Assembly: GCA_030040335.1 (NCBI GenBank)
Contig: JASHTX010000008.1
Location: forward strand, 1-27,430
From: Microcaldota archaeon
GTDB taxonomy: Archaea; Micrarchaeota; Micrarchaeia; Micrarchaeales; CABMGC01
Length of the DNA stretch: 27,430 nt
Direction: 5' to 3'
A model generated the notes under the pieces. That model did no database searches, was not told where the DNA came from, and saw only the letters and a list, made by a program, of their open reading frames with translations. Each line of letters starts with the position of its first letter. The stretch's first letter is position 1. A program made the translations under genes and the position numbers. Positions 1-8,328 of the stretch are shown here, in pieces.

Positions 1-60
1 AAAGCGCCTTTCCGAAGAAAGAAACCGCCGTATAAACATGTCGGTAAAGGTATTTAAAAC
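1..60 (-). other. Window-edge segment with possible promoter and start of an off-window gene
   Basis: Downstream of the last surface-cassette gene the minus strand shows a TATA-like TTTTAAATA (59 to 51) and an ATG at 39 that stays open to the window edge (MFIRRFLSSERRF). The ATG is closer to the TATA box than the usual ~25 bp, so the pairing is doubtful. Inside this stretch the minus strand can form a 5-bp hairpin closed by a cUUCGg tetraloop (CTTTC-TTCG-GAAAG, 21 to 8). This could be the start of another gene or only the operon's 3' end. Confidence 0.2.
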
Positions 61-82
61 GGTTGGCTTTCTCCTGCTTGCT

Positions 83-364
83 CTACGGCGTGGGAGGCGC
101 TGGCGGAGCCGCGGACGAGTTGGTATTGTTCAGTATAGTGTTTTGCGTCGATACGGGTGCCTTCAGGACTGTGGTTGTCAGCGTGCTGTTGACCGTCTGG
201 GCAATCTGGGGTATTCCGCTGCCTCCAGTGCGGGCTATGAAGTAGAGTATGATGGCCACGGCCACTATGAAGATCAGCACTATCAGCAAGGCAACCGACA
301 TGTGCGTGTTGCTTGTCGGTAGCGACGCAGCAGCCTGTGCGGGTGTTGGGTTTTGGTCGTCCAT
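83..364 (-). CDS. Small single-pass membrane protein, cassette copy B
   Basis: I do not recognise a named family. The 93-residue product has a short polar N-terminus, one strong transmembrane helix (about residues 22-44) and an outer tail rich in Thr, Asn and Pro ending PPAPPTP. No signal peptide precedes the helix, so an N-in/C-out topology is likely. It is a paralogue of the product of 3583-3864, which is also exactly 93 residues. The best-conserved part is the tail, STQNTILNNTNS here against STQNTVFNNTNS there, including an N-glycosylation sequon (NNT). The ATG lies 7 nt after the stop of the large secreted protein gene, so both are surely in one operon. The large partner has no membrane anchor of its own, so this protein may tether it or act as an assembly partner (inference). 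Confidence 0.8.
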   Translation of the reverse strand: MDDQNPTPAQAAASLPTSNTHMSVALLIVLIFIVAVAIILYFIARTGGSGIPQIAQTVNSTLTTTVLKAPVSTQNTILNNTNSSAAPPAPPTP

Positions 365-371
365 AATATCA

Positions 372-3300
372 TCATGATTGTGATGGAAGCGGAGGCGGCG
401 TAGAAGACGAGCCGCTGCTTCCGAGGTTGCACGCGGATGAAACGTCGATGAGATAGCCCTGGCCAGGAGTCATAGCTGATTCAGTCTGGTATGAAGCGCT
501 AGCAGGGTTGTACCAGTAAGGGCCAGCGACTATGTTGCAACCGCCTGATATGTCGCTGAACTGCGTCGTGGAACCGAAGCTGCCGACCACGTTCCAGCCA
601 GGTGTCAGGGTAAAGGCCTCTGCGGTGGCGAGAGGCGGACCGCTGAAGGTAAGCGAGCAGTCAGAGTCGGACTTCAGCCAGTACCCGGTGCCTCCATACA
701 GAAACGTGGCCTGCACGTACCTGCCATTGACGAGCTGCCATACTGGGCTCATTAGATTGCTGCTTGTGCAGGTTCCGCTCAGCTGCGTCACATACGCCAG
801 CGGCACTGAGAAGACGTTCCAGCCTGACTGAATATTCACCGTATAAGTGGAGTAAGAAGATATAGTGGTCGTTGGGAGCGTGGTCACGGCGCTGATTGTG
901 GGCGTCGTAGATGTGGGACCTGTGGTGGCAATGGCATAGTCGGCATCCTCGGTTATATCTCCATTCATCGTTACGCTTGCCGACGCGCTTGCACCGCTGT
1001 AGCTGCCTGCACCGGTACCTGACCAGTCAACAAATGTTGCGCCGTTGCACGTGGAGTTTGCAGCTATGGTGATTGTGTTGCCGGAGGCATAGGACCCGCT
1101 ACTCGGTGATACACAATTATTTGGAAGCAGCAGGACATAGGCAGGGCATGCGGTGCCTGGAGCGCAGGATGGGCGTCCTGTGGCGCTCATCTGGAGGTAA
1201 TAGGCATTGGAAGGCAGGATTGATGTGGTGCTGCTTGTGGATGTAGTAGAGGCAGTGGTGGTCAAATAGGTTGCAACCTCGGCTATGTTGCCAAGCATTA
1301 CAACGTTTGCGGTGCGCACGACTCCGGTGTAGCTGCCTGATCCAGTGCCTATCCAACCGGTGAATTCAGCTCCGTTGCAGTCCGAAACGCTTATTGTGAC
1401 TGTAGACGCAGCTGCGTAATATCCGCTGCTTGCGCTGATAGGCGATGCACAGAGGGAACCGAGCGTCAGGATCAATTCATACGAGCCCGCCACAGGACTT
1501 ATCGTAGTGGTCGTGGTGGAAGTTGAGGTTGAAGTAGTGGAGAATGTTGAAGTGGAGCTAGGGGTAGGCTGCACTGTTATTGTGGTTGTGGTAACAGTTG
1601 TGCTTGTGATCACTGTGCTCTGCTGTGAAACTACGAACTGCAGCGTGTCGACGCTCTTGGCCAGGTCCAGGACTATCTGAGTAGGCGATATTGCGGCAAG
1701 CTTGCTTCCGCGCTCAGATACGAATCCAACTCTTGCATTCACACTATGGCCCTGGCTGGAGACGTATGTAAGGTTGTTGGGCACGTTGCTCTGTGAGAAG
1801 TTTATCTGGAAGAGCGGACTGGCAAGCCAGCCAGCTGTCGAGTTGTCTATGTTGAATATGAAGCTGTCAGTCGAGGAGCTGCTTCCAGGCACGTTGTACT
1901 CGGTTATCTCGTATGCGTCTAGGGTGAAGGGCGGTCCCGGAGTTGCAGCCGATACAGTTGAAGTGAAGCCGAATGTTGCCGAAGGCCCTCCGTTTTGCTG
2001 GTTGTAGGTTAGCGCGGTAGTTGTAGAAAGGCCCGAGTAGAGGACGCCGACCTGTGGATATGTGATTGCAGGAGATAGAGACACCAGGGTTGCAAGCTTT
2101 GTGCCGCTGCTGTTTGTAACCGTCACTGTAACCCCGAGCAAAGCCCTGCTAACTTTTATTGTGGTTATGTTGTAGAAACTCGTTGCAGAGGTCACCGGTA
2201 CTCCGCTGTTGCTTGTAAAGTAGAGGGTTGTGGAGACTGGCGAGGCTGAATTGGAAGAGGTGTAGCCGGTAAGCACTACGGAGAGCTGGTCCGCGGAGTT
2301 GACTGCGCTGGAGCACGGAGACTGGGGCATGCATACGTTCAGAACCACATTCACCGGGTTGCCTGAAGAAGATGAGTGCGCGTACTCGTTCAGTTCATAA
2401 GGAGTCAGGACATATGTGGCCGTGCTACTGGATACGCCTGCATAGCTGAATGCATTCGGTATCTGACTTGTCAGGACCAGCTCCTGTGCCGGCTCTGTGA
2501 TATTGGTTATAGACCCAGTACCGGTGCCTGCCGACGTAGTGCCGAGGTTCTTGTAAGCAAGGGCAGGAGCAAAGGTGCTTGAGACCGTAAGAGCGTCGTA
2601 GTTGCTTCCGAGCGTGTGGCCGGTGAAGGTAAGCTTCCAGGCGCTGAAAGGAGGCACAAACGAGAGGCTCTGCCCAGGCAGCAGCATAGTGGGCGTTACA
2701 TTGTATATTATGATGCTCTGGAGATCAGTGTAGTGGCCGCTGCCGCTTGCGTTGACCCAGAGTAGCTGCACATCCCAGCCTGGCGCGAGGGTCTGGTTTA
2801 GAGCCTGGCCATTGGTGAGGTTCCATCTGCTCCCGTAAGGAGAGACCACGGTTATTTTGCCTCCTGTTACGGCTGTTGTTGAGGAGCTGGACGTGCCTGA
2901 AGGCAGCGTGTAGCCGACTATCTGCCAGCTCTGCCCAAGCATCTGGAACGTTTGCTGGTTTACGGTGTTTGAGGAGTAGGGCTCGTGAATGGGAAGGTTG
3001 AACGTCACCTGGTAGGCGCCGCCCGCATCAAGCAGAGCGAAGCTCTGGACCGAAGGTGCAGTCTGCTGATCGTAAACCGGAAAGCCGGTCAGCCAGAGGT
3101 ACTCGCTCTCGCCGAGCGGACCGTAGTTGACTAGAAGGTCGGGTTCCTGAGAGCCTGACACCTGCATTATGTTGTCGAATGTGCTTCCTCCAGATAATGC
3201 TTGGAAGGTTTGGAAGGTCAGACCTCCGCCGTTTGTAGAGGCAAAGGGTGAAACTGAGACCGGTACTACTCCGAAGCCTGTGTAGGGGCTGTCGAGCGGC

Positions 3301-3554
3301 GATGCCACTATCGAGTACAATCCGTCGCTTCCCTCCTTGTACGCGTATGGGGAGCTTGACGAGAGGCTCTTTGTGCTGCCCGGAGATCCAAGTGTGACTC
3401 CGGCATTGAGCACAGACCCTATAGGAGTGGTAAACGTGTATTGGGCTGCACTTGCGGAGAAAAACGCTATCAGAGCAAGCACAAAAAAGGCAGATTGCGT
3501 GCTGTTCTTCATGCGTATGCCTGCAATAACCTTATCTTTAAGGTTTATATTCAT
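372..3554 (-). CDS. Large secreted multidomain surface protein, cassette copy B
   Basis: This 1,060-residue exported protein has a signal peptide (hydrophobic core about residues 21-37, SASAAQ cleavage region) and no other membrane helix. Residues 38-645 are a beta-rich region I cannot assign. A Thr/Ser stalk follows (648-686). Two modules resembling divergent InlB B-repeats come next (about 690-763 and 785-873; cues: SSGYYAA..VTI, FTGWIGTGSGSY, VVMLGNI / VTMNGDI). After a second Thr-rich linker, a C-terminal domain (910-1042) holds two GWNV...GYW/GYL units, each with a Cys pair (929/966, 1006/1042). The tail is Pro-rich (TPPPLPSQS). The ATG at 3554 is supported by a strong SD, GGAGGTGAG, ending 2 nt upstream; an internal Met15 has none. 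The C-terminal domain and tail are shared with copy A, while the N-terminal part differs. Likely an S-layer component or adhesin. Confidence 0.85.
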   Translation of the reverse strand: MNINLKDKVIAGIRMKNSTQSAFFVLALIAFFSASAAQYTFTTPIGSVLNAGVTLGSPGSTKSLSSSSPYAYKEGSDGLYSIVASPLDSPYTGFGVVPVSVSPFASTNGGGLTFQTFQALSGGSTFDNIMQVSGSQEPDLLVNYGPLGESEYLWLTGFPVYDQQTAPSVQSFALLDAGGAYQVTFNLPIHEPYSSNTVNQQTFQMLGQSWQIVGYTLPSGTSSSSTTAVTGGKITVVSPYGSRWNLTNGQALNQTLAPGWDVQLLWVNASGSGHYTDLQSIIIYNVTPTMLLPGQSLSFVPPFSAWKLTFTGHTLGSNYDALTVSSTFAPALAYKNLGTTSAGTGTGSITNITEPAQELVLTSQIPNAFSYAGVSSSTATYVLTPYELNEYAHSSSSGNPVNVVLNVCMPQSPCSSAVNSADQLSVVLTGYTSSNSASPVSTTLYFTSNSGVPVTSATSFYNITTIKVSRALLGVTVTVTNSSGTKLATLVSLSPAITYPQVGVLYSGLSTTTALTYNQQNGGPSATFGFTSTVSAATPGPPFTLDAYEITEYNVPGSSSSTDSFIFNIDNSTAGWLASPLFQINFSQSNVPNNLTYVSSQGHSVNARVGFVSERGSKLAAISPTQIVLDLAKSVDTLQFVVSQQSTVITSTTVTTTTITVQPTPSSTSTFSTTSTSTSTTTTTISPVAGSYELILTLGSLCASPISASSGYYAAASTVTISVSDCNGAEFTGWIGTGSGSYTGVVRTANVVMLGNIAEVATYLTTTASTTSTSSTTSILPSNAYYLQMSATGRPSCAPGTACPAYVLLLPNNCVSPSSGSYASGNTITIAANSTCNGATFVDWSGTGAGSYSGASASASVTMNGDITEDADYAIATTGPTSTTPTISAVTTLPTTTISSYSTYTVNIQSGWNVFSVPLAYVTQLSGTCTSSNLMSPVWQLVNGRYVQATFLYGGTGYWLKSDSDCSLTFSGPPLATAEAFTLTPGWNVVGSFGSTTQFSDISGGCNIVAGPYWYNPASASYQTESAMTPGQGYLIDVSSACNLGSSGSSSTPPPLPSQS

Positions 3555-3582
3555 TTCTCACCTCCATGAGCTCTGAAAGCGA

Positions 3583-3864
3583 TTACGGAGGCGAGGGCAG
3601 AGGAGGCGGCTTTGCAGCAGAGTTGGTGTTGTTGAAGACAGTATTTTGCGTAGATAGGGGGCTCGCAGCAGAAGCAACCACAGGTGTATGGCCTGTTGCA
3701 GGCACAGGCAGGCGCGTGAAGCCGAACAAGAAGTACAGCGCCAAAGATACAATCACAACCGCAATCAGAGTCAGGAAGATCACAAGATGCACCATTCCTG
3801 AACCGGCACCGCTGGGCGTATCATTAGGACTCATAGAATCCTGCATTCCTTGTTCTTGATCCAT
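3583..3864 (-). CDS. Small single-pass membrane protein, cassette copy A
   Basis: The family is unknown. An open frame extends to 3921, but that stretch overlaps the preceding gene. The start is placed at the ATG at 3864 because GGTGAG lies just upstream and this gives 93 residues, the same as the copy B paralogue (an ATG at 3867 is the alternative). The product has a polar acidic N-terminus, one transmembrane helix (about residues 24-47), a spacer, then STQNTVFNNTNS and a Pro-rich end, KPPPLPSPP. It begins 8 nt after the stop of the large protein and ends 28 nt before the next large gene, so all four cassette genes read as one operon. The nucleotide sequence of its last ~70 bases is visibly similar to that of copy B, which supports duplication. 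Confidence 0.78.
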   Translation of the reverse strand: MDQEQGMQDSMSPNDTPSGAGSGMVHLVIFLTLIAVVIVSLALYFLFGFTRLPVPATGHTPVVASAASPLSTQNTVFNNTNSAAKPPPLPSPP

Positions 3865-3872
3865 CATCTCAC

Positions 3873-6800
3873 CTAAGTAGAAGACGGCGGTGGCGGCGGT
3901 GTGCCACTGCCTAGGCTGCAATCAGACGATACCTCCACGAAATATCCGGAGCCTGGATTGAGTTCGGTAGAGTACTGGTAGGCGCCGCTGCCTGTGTAGT
4001 AGGCATAGGGCCCATCCGTTACGCTGCACGTGCCAGCTATGCTGTTGAACGAAGTCGCAGATGCTGGCGCTCCGACCATGTTCCAGCCTGGAGCTAGTGA
4101 AGGGAATTGCGAGAGCGAGAGCGCGGGGCCGCTCAGCACGGCAGAGCACGCGCTGCTAACATCGACCCAGTATCCCTCGCCTCCGTAAAGGAAGTTGGCC
4201 TTCTGGTACTGGCCGTTCGCAAGCTGCCATACCGGGCTGACAATGTTGCTGCTGCTGCAGGTTCCGTTAAGCTCGACTGCGTACTGGAGAGGTATGGAGA
4301 AGAGGTTCCAGCCAGGCTGAAGGTTGAGCACGAAGGTCTGGAAGTTGGATGGTATGGTTGTTGTTTGCGTCGTAAAGAACGTTGTGGGAGTGGTTGTGAC
4401 TGTCGAAGTTGCTGTGCAGCCGTATGAGTAGTTGGCTATTACAGATGCTATCATGTCTGCCGCCTCTATGTCGGCAGATGTTGCATGCGAGCCGATGACA
4501 ACCTGGGCTACAGGTGCCCCATAGGCGTTGAGTATAGGTACATTGTCGAAGCTGAGCGGACCGCACCTGGCGCCTGCGCTCTGCAGCGCAAGTACGAACT
4601 CCTGCGCGGCTTGGAGGGTCTCGTTTTGGGTGTAGCCTGCGACCAGTATTCGGTTTGTTCCGAAAGCCTGAACCACTACCGAACTGGGGCCAAAGCTGGA
4701 TGCCAGTGCGGGGTTATCTGAGAATATTTGCTGCGAAACGCTGTTGTCCTGGTTATTTCCGACAGCTATCAGCGTAGAGGCGGAATTTGCGTCATAGTCA
4801 GTTACGAGGAGCTGTGATGCGCCGGGAGCGATACTGGTTGTCCCTGTAGTGGTCACTGTTGTGGATGAGGAACCAGGTAGTGACAGTGCAGCGATTCTGA
4901 CCGTGTACAGAGGGTTGCTGCCGCCCGCGCCTGTGGGGCTGCCGCTTTGCACCGTGTAGTTCATCCAGAGATAACCTGTAAACGCATAGTTGGTCGACAG
5001 TGGCAGGCCGTTGTCATCGAAGCATTTTAGTCCGCTCACAGATATTGTCTGGCCGCTGCTAAGTGCGAGAGCACCGCTACCAGCGCTGTTTGAAACCGTA
5101 CCGGTAGCTGAACCAGAGGATGAGAGGTAGACAAGAGAGCCTGCGGGATCTGGAAGGCCGTTGGGCAGGGTGGTTGATGCACATGCCAAGGCAACATTGT
5201 ATATGCTAGCACCAGTGCTCTGGCCTATCGTGACTGAAAGATTGCCGATGCTGTTAATGACAGGATTGGAGCATAGGTAACCCGGAGCTGCGACGCAGAT
5301 TGTTGACTGAGGAACGACAGTCGTTGTCAGAGTCGTGCTTGAGGTCGTTACACCTGCGCCTGAGCCGACGGACACTACGCCCATGTCTGTCAGGAAACCA
5401 TTGGAGAAGGATAGTTCAAGAACGTCCTTGGCGTCCAAGCCCGAAAACGGAAAGTCTCCATTCTGCGCACTCAGAGTTCCGGAATATGTGCCGTACGATG
5501 AACCGCCGCTCTGCGTTATGGCGAAGTAGAACGTGCCGGTCGTATAAGGCATAAGTACGCTAAAGTTGCCTCCGGACGACTCTATGGTCTGGTAGAATGG
5601 CGTGGCGTCAGAGTAAGCGCCGTCGGATTTATACGGGCCTGGGTATGCGCTGAACGCTTCCCAGTATCTCGCATAAGAGTCGCTGGGATCAGACGCCGTG
5701 ATTGTGAAAGCGTTGACCGATCTCGACTGGGTAAACGCGGATATCGGTATGACGCTGGTCACAGCGCCGTTGGAGACAGTCACCTCTATCACGTAATACT
5801 CATCGAGTCCCGTGAACGAGTAGGTATCGCCGTTTGATCCGGTCACGGTTCCGGAATACGAGCCATAGTATGGAGATCCGCTGCTCGGTGTTATTGCGAA
5901 GTAGTAGATGGCAGAGCCGGAGCCGGACACAGGTATCGTTATTGTGCCTCCAGAAGACTCCGTGTATTGGTAAGCAGGTGACGCCGAAGAGTAGGTGCTG
6001 CCTGATACGTAGGATCCCGGGTATACGTTGAAGATGCTCCATGTTCTTGCTGACTGATCGCTTGAATCAGAGGCTGTAACTGAGAAAGACGGTGTGACAG
6101 TAGTGGTCGCGGCAACCGAGATCACCTGCACTCCGGTGATAGCGCCGTCTGAGACCGATATCTCAAGAATGTGATTAACATCGAGCCCCGAGAAAGCAAA
6201 GCCGCCGGTGCTGGTGCTTACGGATCCAGAGTAGGTGCCATATGAGGATCCGCCGCTCTGGGTTATCGCAAAGTAGTAAGTGCCGCTCGCGGAAGGCAAG
6301 GTCACTTTGACCGAGCCGCTTGAACCCTCTATTGTCGAATAGAAGGGTGTTGCGTTGGCGTAGGAACCGCTCGATACGTAATGGCCGGGATACGAACTGA
6401 AGAGCTCCCAGTCTCTGACGTATTGATCGCTGGAATCAGAAGCATTGACAGTCAGGACAGGGGATGCAGAACTGCTGCTGGTGCTTACGCTTAGTGCGAC
6501 CGATGCCCAGCTTTGTGATGCGGAAACCGTGGATCCGTCGTAATTTATGGTGCATCCGACACTGCTTTCGCCGGTGGGTGTGGCGGTCACGCCAGACAAC
6601 CCTGTTACGGTGCATGTGGCCGGAGATGTCGCCGTATTTACAGTGCATCCAACGTTGTCAGTCCCCGTAATATTCGTAGCTATGCTTGACACTCCTGTTA
6701 TAGTGCATGAAAATGCGGATGAACCGCCACTTACAGTGCATACCAGATTGTTCAGACCTGTAGGAGCTGCGGTAACGCCTGACAATCCTGTTACGGTACA

Positions 6801-7211
6801 AGATGCAGGAGATGCACTAGTGACCGTGCAACCTACGTTGCTTAGTCCTGAAACAGATGCGCCTATGCTTGGGAAGCCAGTCACCTCACATGATGGAACA
6901 ACATAGGTCTGGGAAACGGTCACAGAAAGCTGGCTCGACGGTTGCGAAAAGGTCACGGTGTTTCCGGGCCAGACTTCGGTCGTGTTGGTCAGAATTCCGT
7001 TATAGTATGCGTTGATGATCGCAAAGGACACGTCGCTGGCAGTCGGTGTGTTACCGAATCCTGGAACACTTACAGTCCAGGATCCGCAGGCGTAGTTGTT
7101 GTTTAGGTAGACTGTTGTCTCAGGACATGTCTGCGTTGTGGCTTCGAAGACCGAAGCGAGAAGGAAGACCGTGATTATTCCGAACACTAGAAGGTGTGGC
7201 CCATTATTCAC
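3873..7211 (-). CDS. Large secreted repeat-rich surface protein with S-layer-like segment, cassette copy A
   Basis: First gene of the surface operon, 1,112 residues, with a signal peptide (about 1-25) and no C-terminal anchor. In order it shows: an N-terminal domain with Cys29/Cys42; a Cys-paired short-repeat region (108-222, units like SCTVTGLSGVTAAPTG); three beta repeats of ~120 residues (about 252-366, 377-490, 502-615) with recurrent SSYGTYSG, YYFAIT and FSGLD; a unit with Cys639, 647, 677 and 730; a segment (about 800-932) with LLVTDYDANSAS, IAVGNN and RILVAGYTQNETLQAAQEF that resembles the nucleotide-fold-like part of archaeal S-layer proteins; a Thr stalk; a C-terminal GWN domain (966-1098; Cys985/1022, 1062/1098); and the tail TPPPPPSST. 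The start is GTG at 7211, giving MNNGPHLLVFG, with a TATA box ~34 bp upstream. Likely a major surface or S-layer protein. Confidence 0.85.
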   Translation of the reverse strand: MNNGPHLLVFGIITVFLLASVFEATTQTCPETTVYLNNNYACGSWTVSVPGFGNTPTASDVSFAIINAYYNGILTNTTEVWPGNTVTFSQPSSQLSVTVSQTYVVPSCEVTGFPSIGASVSGLSNVGCTVTSASPASCTVTGLSGVTAAPTGLNNLVCTVSGGSSAFSCTITGVSSIATNITGTDNVGCTVNTATSPATCTVTGLSGVTATPTGESSVGCTINYDGSTVSASQSWASVALSVSTSSSSASPVLTVNASDSSDQYVRDWELFSSYPGHYVSSGSYANATPFYSTIEGSSGSVKVTLPSASGTYYFAITQSGGSSYGTYSGSVSTSTGGFAFSGLDVNHILEISVSDGAITGVQVISVAATTTVTPSFSVTASDSSDQSARTWSIFNVYPGSYVSGSTYSSASPAYQYTESSGGTITIPVSGSGSAIYYFAITPSSGSPYYGSYSGTVTGSNGDTYSFTGLDEYYVIEVTVSNGAVTSVIPISAFTQSRSVNAFTITASDPSDSYARYWEAFSAYPGPYKSDGAYSDATPFYQTIESSGGNFSVLMPYTTGTFYFAITQSGGSSYGTYSGTLSAQNGDFPFSGLDAKDVLELSFSNGFLTDMGVVSVGSGAGVTTSSTTLTTTVVPQSTICVAAPGYLCSNPVINSIGNLSVTIGQSTGASIYNVALACASTTLPNGLPDPAGSLVYLSSSGSATGTVSNSAGSGALALSSGQTISVSGLKCFDDNGLPLSTNYAFTGYLWMNYTVQSGSPTGAGGSNPLYTVRIAALSLPGSSSTTVTTTGTTSIAPGASQLLVTDYDANSASTLIAVGNNQDNSVSQQIFSDNPALASSFGPSSVVVQAFGTNRILVAGYTQNETLQAAQEFVLALQSAGARCGPLSFDNVPILNAYGAPVAQVVIGSHATSADIEAADMIASVIANYSYGCTATSTVTTTPTTFFTTQTTTIPSNFQTFVLNLQPGWNLFSIPLQYAVELNGTCSSSNIVSPVWQLANGQYQKANFLYGGEGYWVDVSSACSAVLSGPALSLSQFPSLAPGWNMVGAPASATSFNSIAGTCSVTDGPYAYYTGSGAYQYSTELNPGSGYFVEVSSDCSLGSGTPPPPPSST

Positions 7212-7240
7212 TCAAGTACCCGTATACAACTCCCAATCCA

Positions 7241-7250
7241 CATTTATATT
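7241..7250 (-). promoter_or_regulatory. TATA-like promoter of the surface-protein operon
   Basis: The minus strand reads AATATAAATG, centred ~34 bp before the GTG start at 7211. This predicts a transcript with a leader of only ~8-10 nt. No other good promoter is seen before the downstream cassette genes, in line with one four-gene transcript. Confidence 0.5.
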
Positions 7251-7300
7251 CGTTTCCTTAAGATTTGGAAACTGGAAACCATAATTTTATGGGGCATTGG

Positions 7301-8314
7301 CTAGTTCTGCAGAGTCTCATTGCAACCGGCAGGTGTCAGCAGCTGGCCGCTTAGCAGCAGCTTTACATAGCCAACCACGGGTATGTCTGCAACCACGTAT
7401 CCGAGCACGCTGCTCTGGTTTGCGGGATAGTTGCCGAACTCCATGTCCAGCGCCTGGTTGTTGTCGCCCTTGGTCAGGAAGTAGTAACTGCCGCTGACGT
7501 TGAGCACCGCGTAGAGCCTGTGTATTATGCTTCCGCTGAACGTGTCCATGCTTGTGGTCTCGTAGACGATTATGGGATCGCTGTAATTCTCGCTTATGGT
7601 CCTGTTTCCGACGGTGATCTGCGACGTGTAAAGGGCAGGTACGCTGCCGACTCCGCTTGTGGTCAGCGTGCCTATCGAGTAATTGTACTGGATCAGGTTG
7701 GAGCGCTGGTCCTGAATGGGAACGTAGCATTGCGCCAGCCTGCTGGCCTGGCCCTGATACTCCTCGCTGGAGAGGCAGGACGTGCTGTAGAGCCCGACAG
7801 CGTATTTGGCGCCGCTTGGTATGGTGTAGGATATCAGCGACTTGTTGCCGTTGAAGTAGGCGTAGAACGCGAGAAACTCGTCGGGCATGTTGCTCTGCAT
7901 CTGGTCGAATGCCTGCTGGCTTACGTTGAATACAGGCACATCGTGGCTGGAAAGGAACTCGGGCATATTGCCGAGGCCGTGGAGCACGACCAGGTCGCCC
8001 CTGTGCAGCGCCGGCAGCATGCTGCAGCTCGAGACCGCGTCGACTGGTGCGCTGGTCTGCAGGAAGATGACAAGAAGGATCCAGACGATGATCGCGGCTG
8101 CGACCGCCCCGACAATGTCGATGAAGCTTTTCTTCATCCCCTCGGCCTTTATGCTGTACTTCAGTTCGAGCGCGACGATTGCGAGTATCAGGATAAGAGC
8201 AAGCGCCCCGAGCAATATGTTGTTGTCAAACGCGTACAAGATTATGAGAATTGCAAGAAGCGCATAGAGAAGCCATGAGACCTGCGGCTCCTGCTTTTTC
8301 TTTTTTTCAGCCAA
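7301..8314 (-). CDS. Archaeal-type signal peptidase I (S26B, Sec11-like)
   Basis: Membrane protease that removes Sec signal peptides on the outer face. The open frame runs into smc to 8560, but the plausible start is TTG at 8314, 14 nt after the smc stop, giving 337 residues (no clear SD; translation may be coupled to smc). The N-terminus is Lys-rich, followed by two or three helices (about 13-29, 32-50, 64-86). The catalytic region SSCSMLPALHRGD gives Ser98. His265 sits in IIHRLY and Asp284 in TKGDNN, with Asp290 six residues later, matching the Ser/His/Asp/Asp arrangement known for archaeal S26B enzymes in which His replaces the bacterial Lys. Odd: about 165 residues separate Ser and His, against about 70 in the Methanococcus enzyme, so a ~100-residue extracytoplasmic insertion is present. 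It lies between smc and the giant exported proteins. Confidence 0.9.
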   Translation of the reverse strand: MAEKKKKQEPQVSWLLYALLAILIILYAFDNNILLGALALILILAIVALELKYSIKAEGMKKSFIDIVGAVAAAIIVWILLVIFLQTSAPVDAVSSCSMLPALHRGDLVVLHGLGNMPEFLSSHDVPVFNVSQQAFDQMQSNMPDEFLAFYAYFNGNKSLISYTIPSGAKYAVGLYSTSCLSSEEYQGQASRLAQCYVPIQDQRSNLIQYNYSIGTLTTSGVGSVPALYTSQITVGNRTISENYSDPIIVYETTSMDTFSGSIIHRLYAVLNVSGSYYFLTKGDNNQALDMEFGNYPANQSSVLGYVVADIPVVGYVKLLLSGQLLTPAGCNETLQN

Positions 8315-8328
8315 GGAATCAGCTGCTA

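Noticed and set aside
1490..1640. Thr/Ser codon runs considered as simple-sequence or phase-variable repeats
   Set aside because: The codons vary along the runs and the frame stays open, so they read as stalk-coding sequence and not as a slipping tract.
690..2640. InlB-like repeats taken as a sign of a pathogen or of bacterial transfer
   Set aside because: These repeats are common in exported proteins of many archaea and bacteria. Composition and operon context match the neighbours.
7520..8278. Plus-strand open frame of 252 codons opposite the signal peptidase
   Set aside because: Antisense shadow; the minus-strand product has catalytic motifs and membrane helices, this one has no recognisable features.
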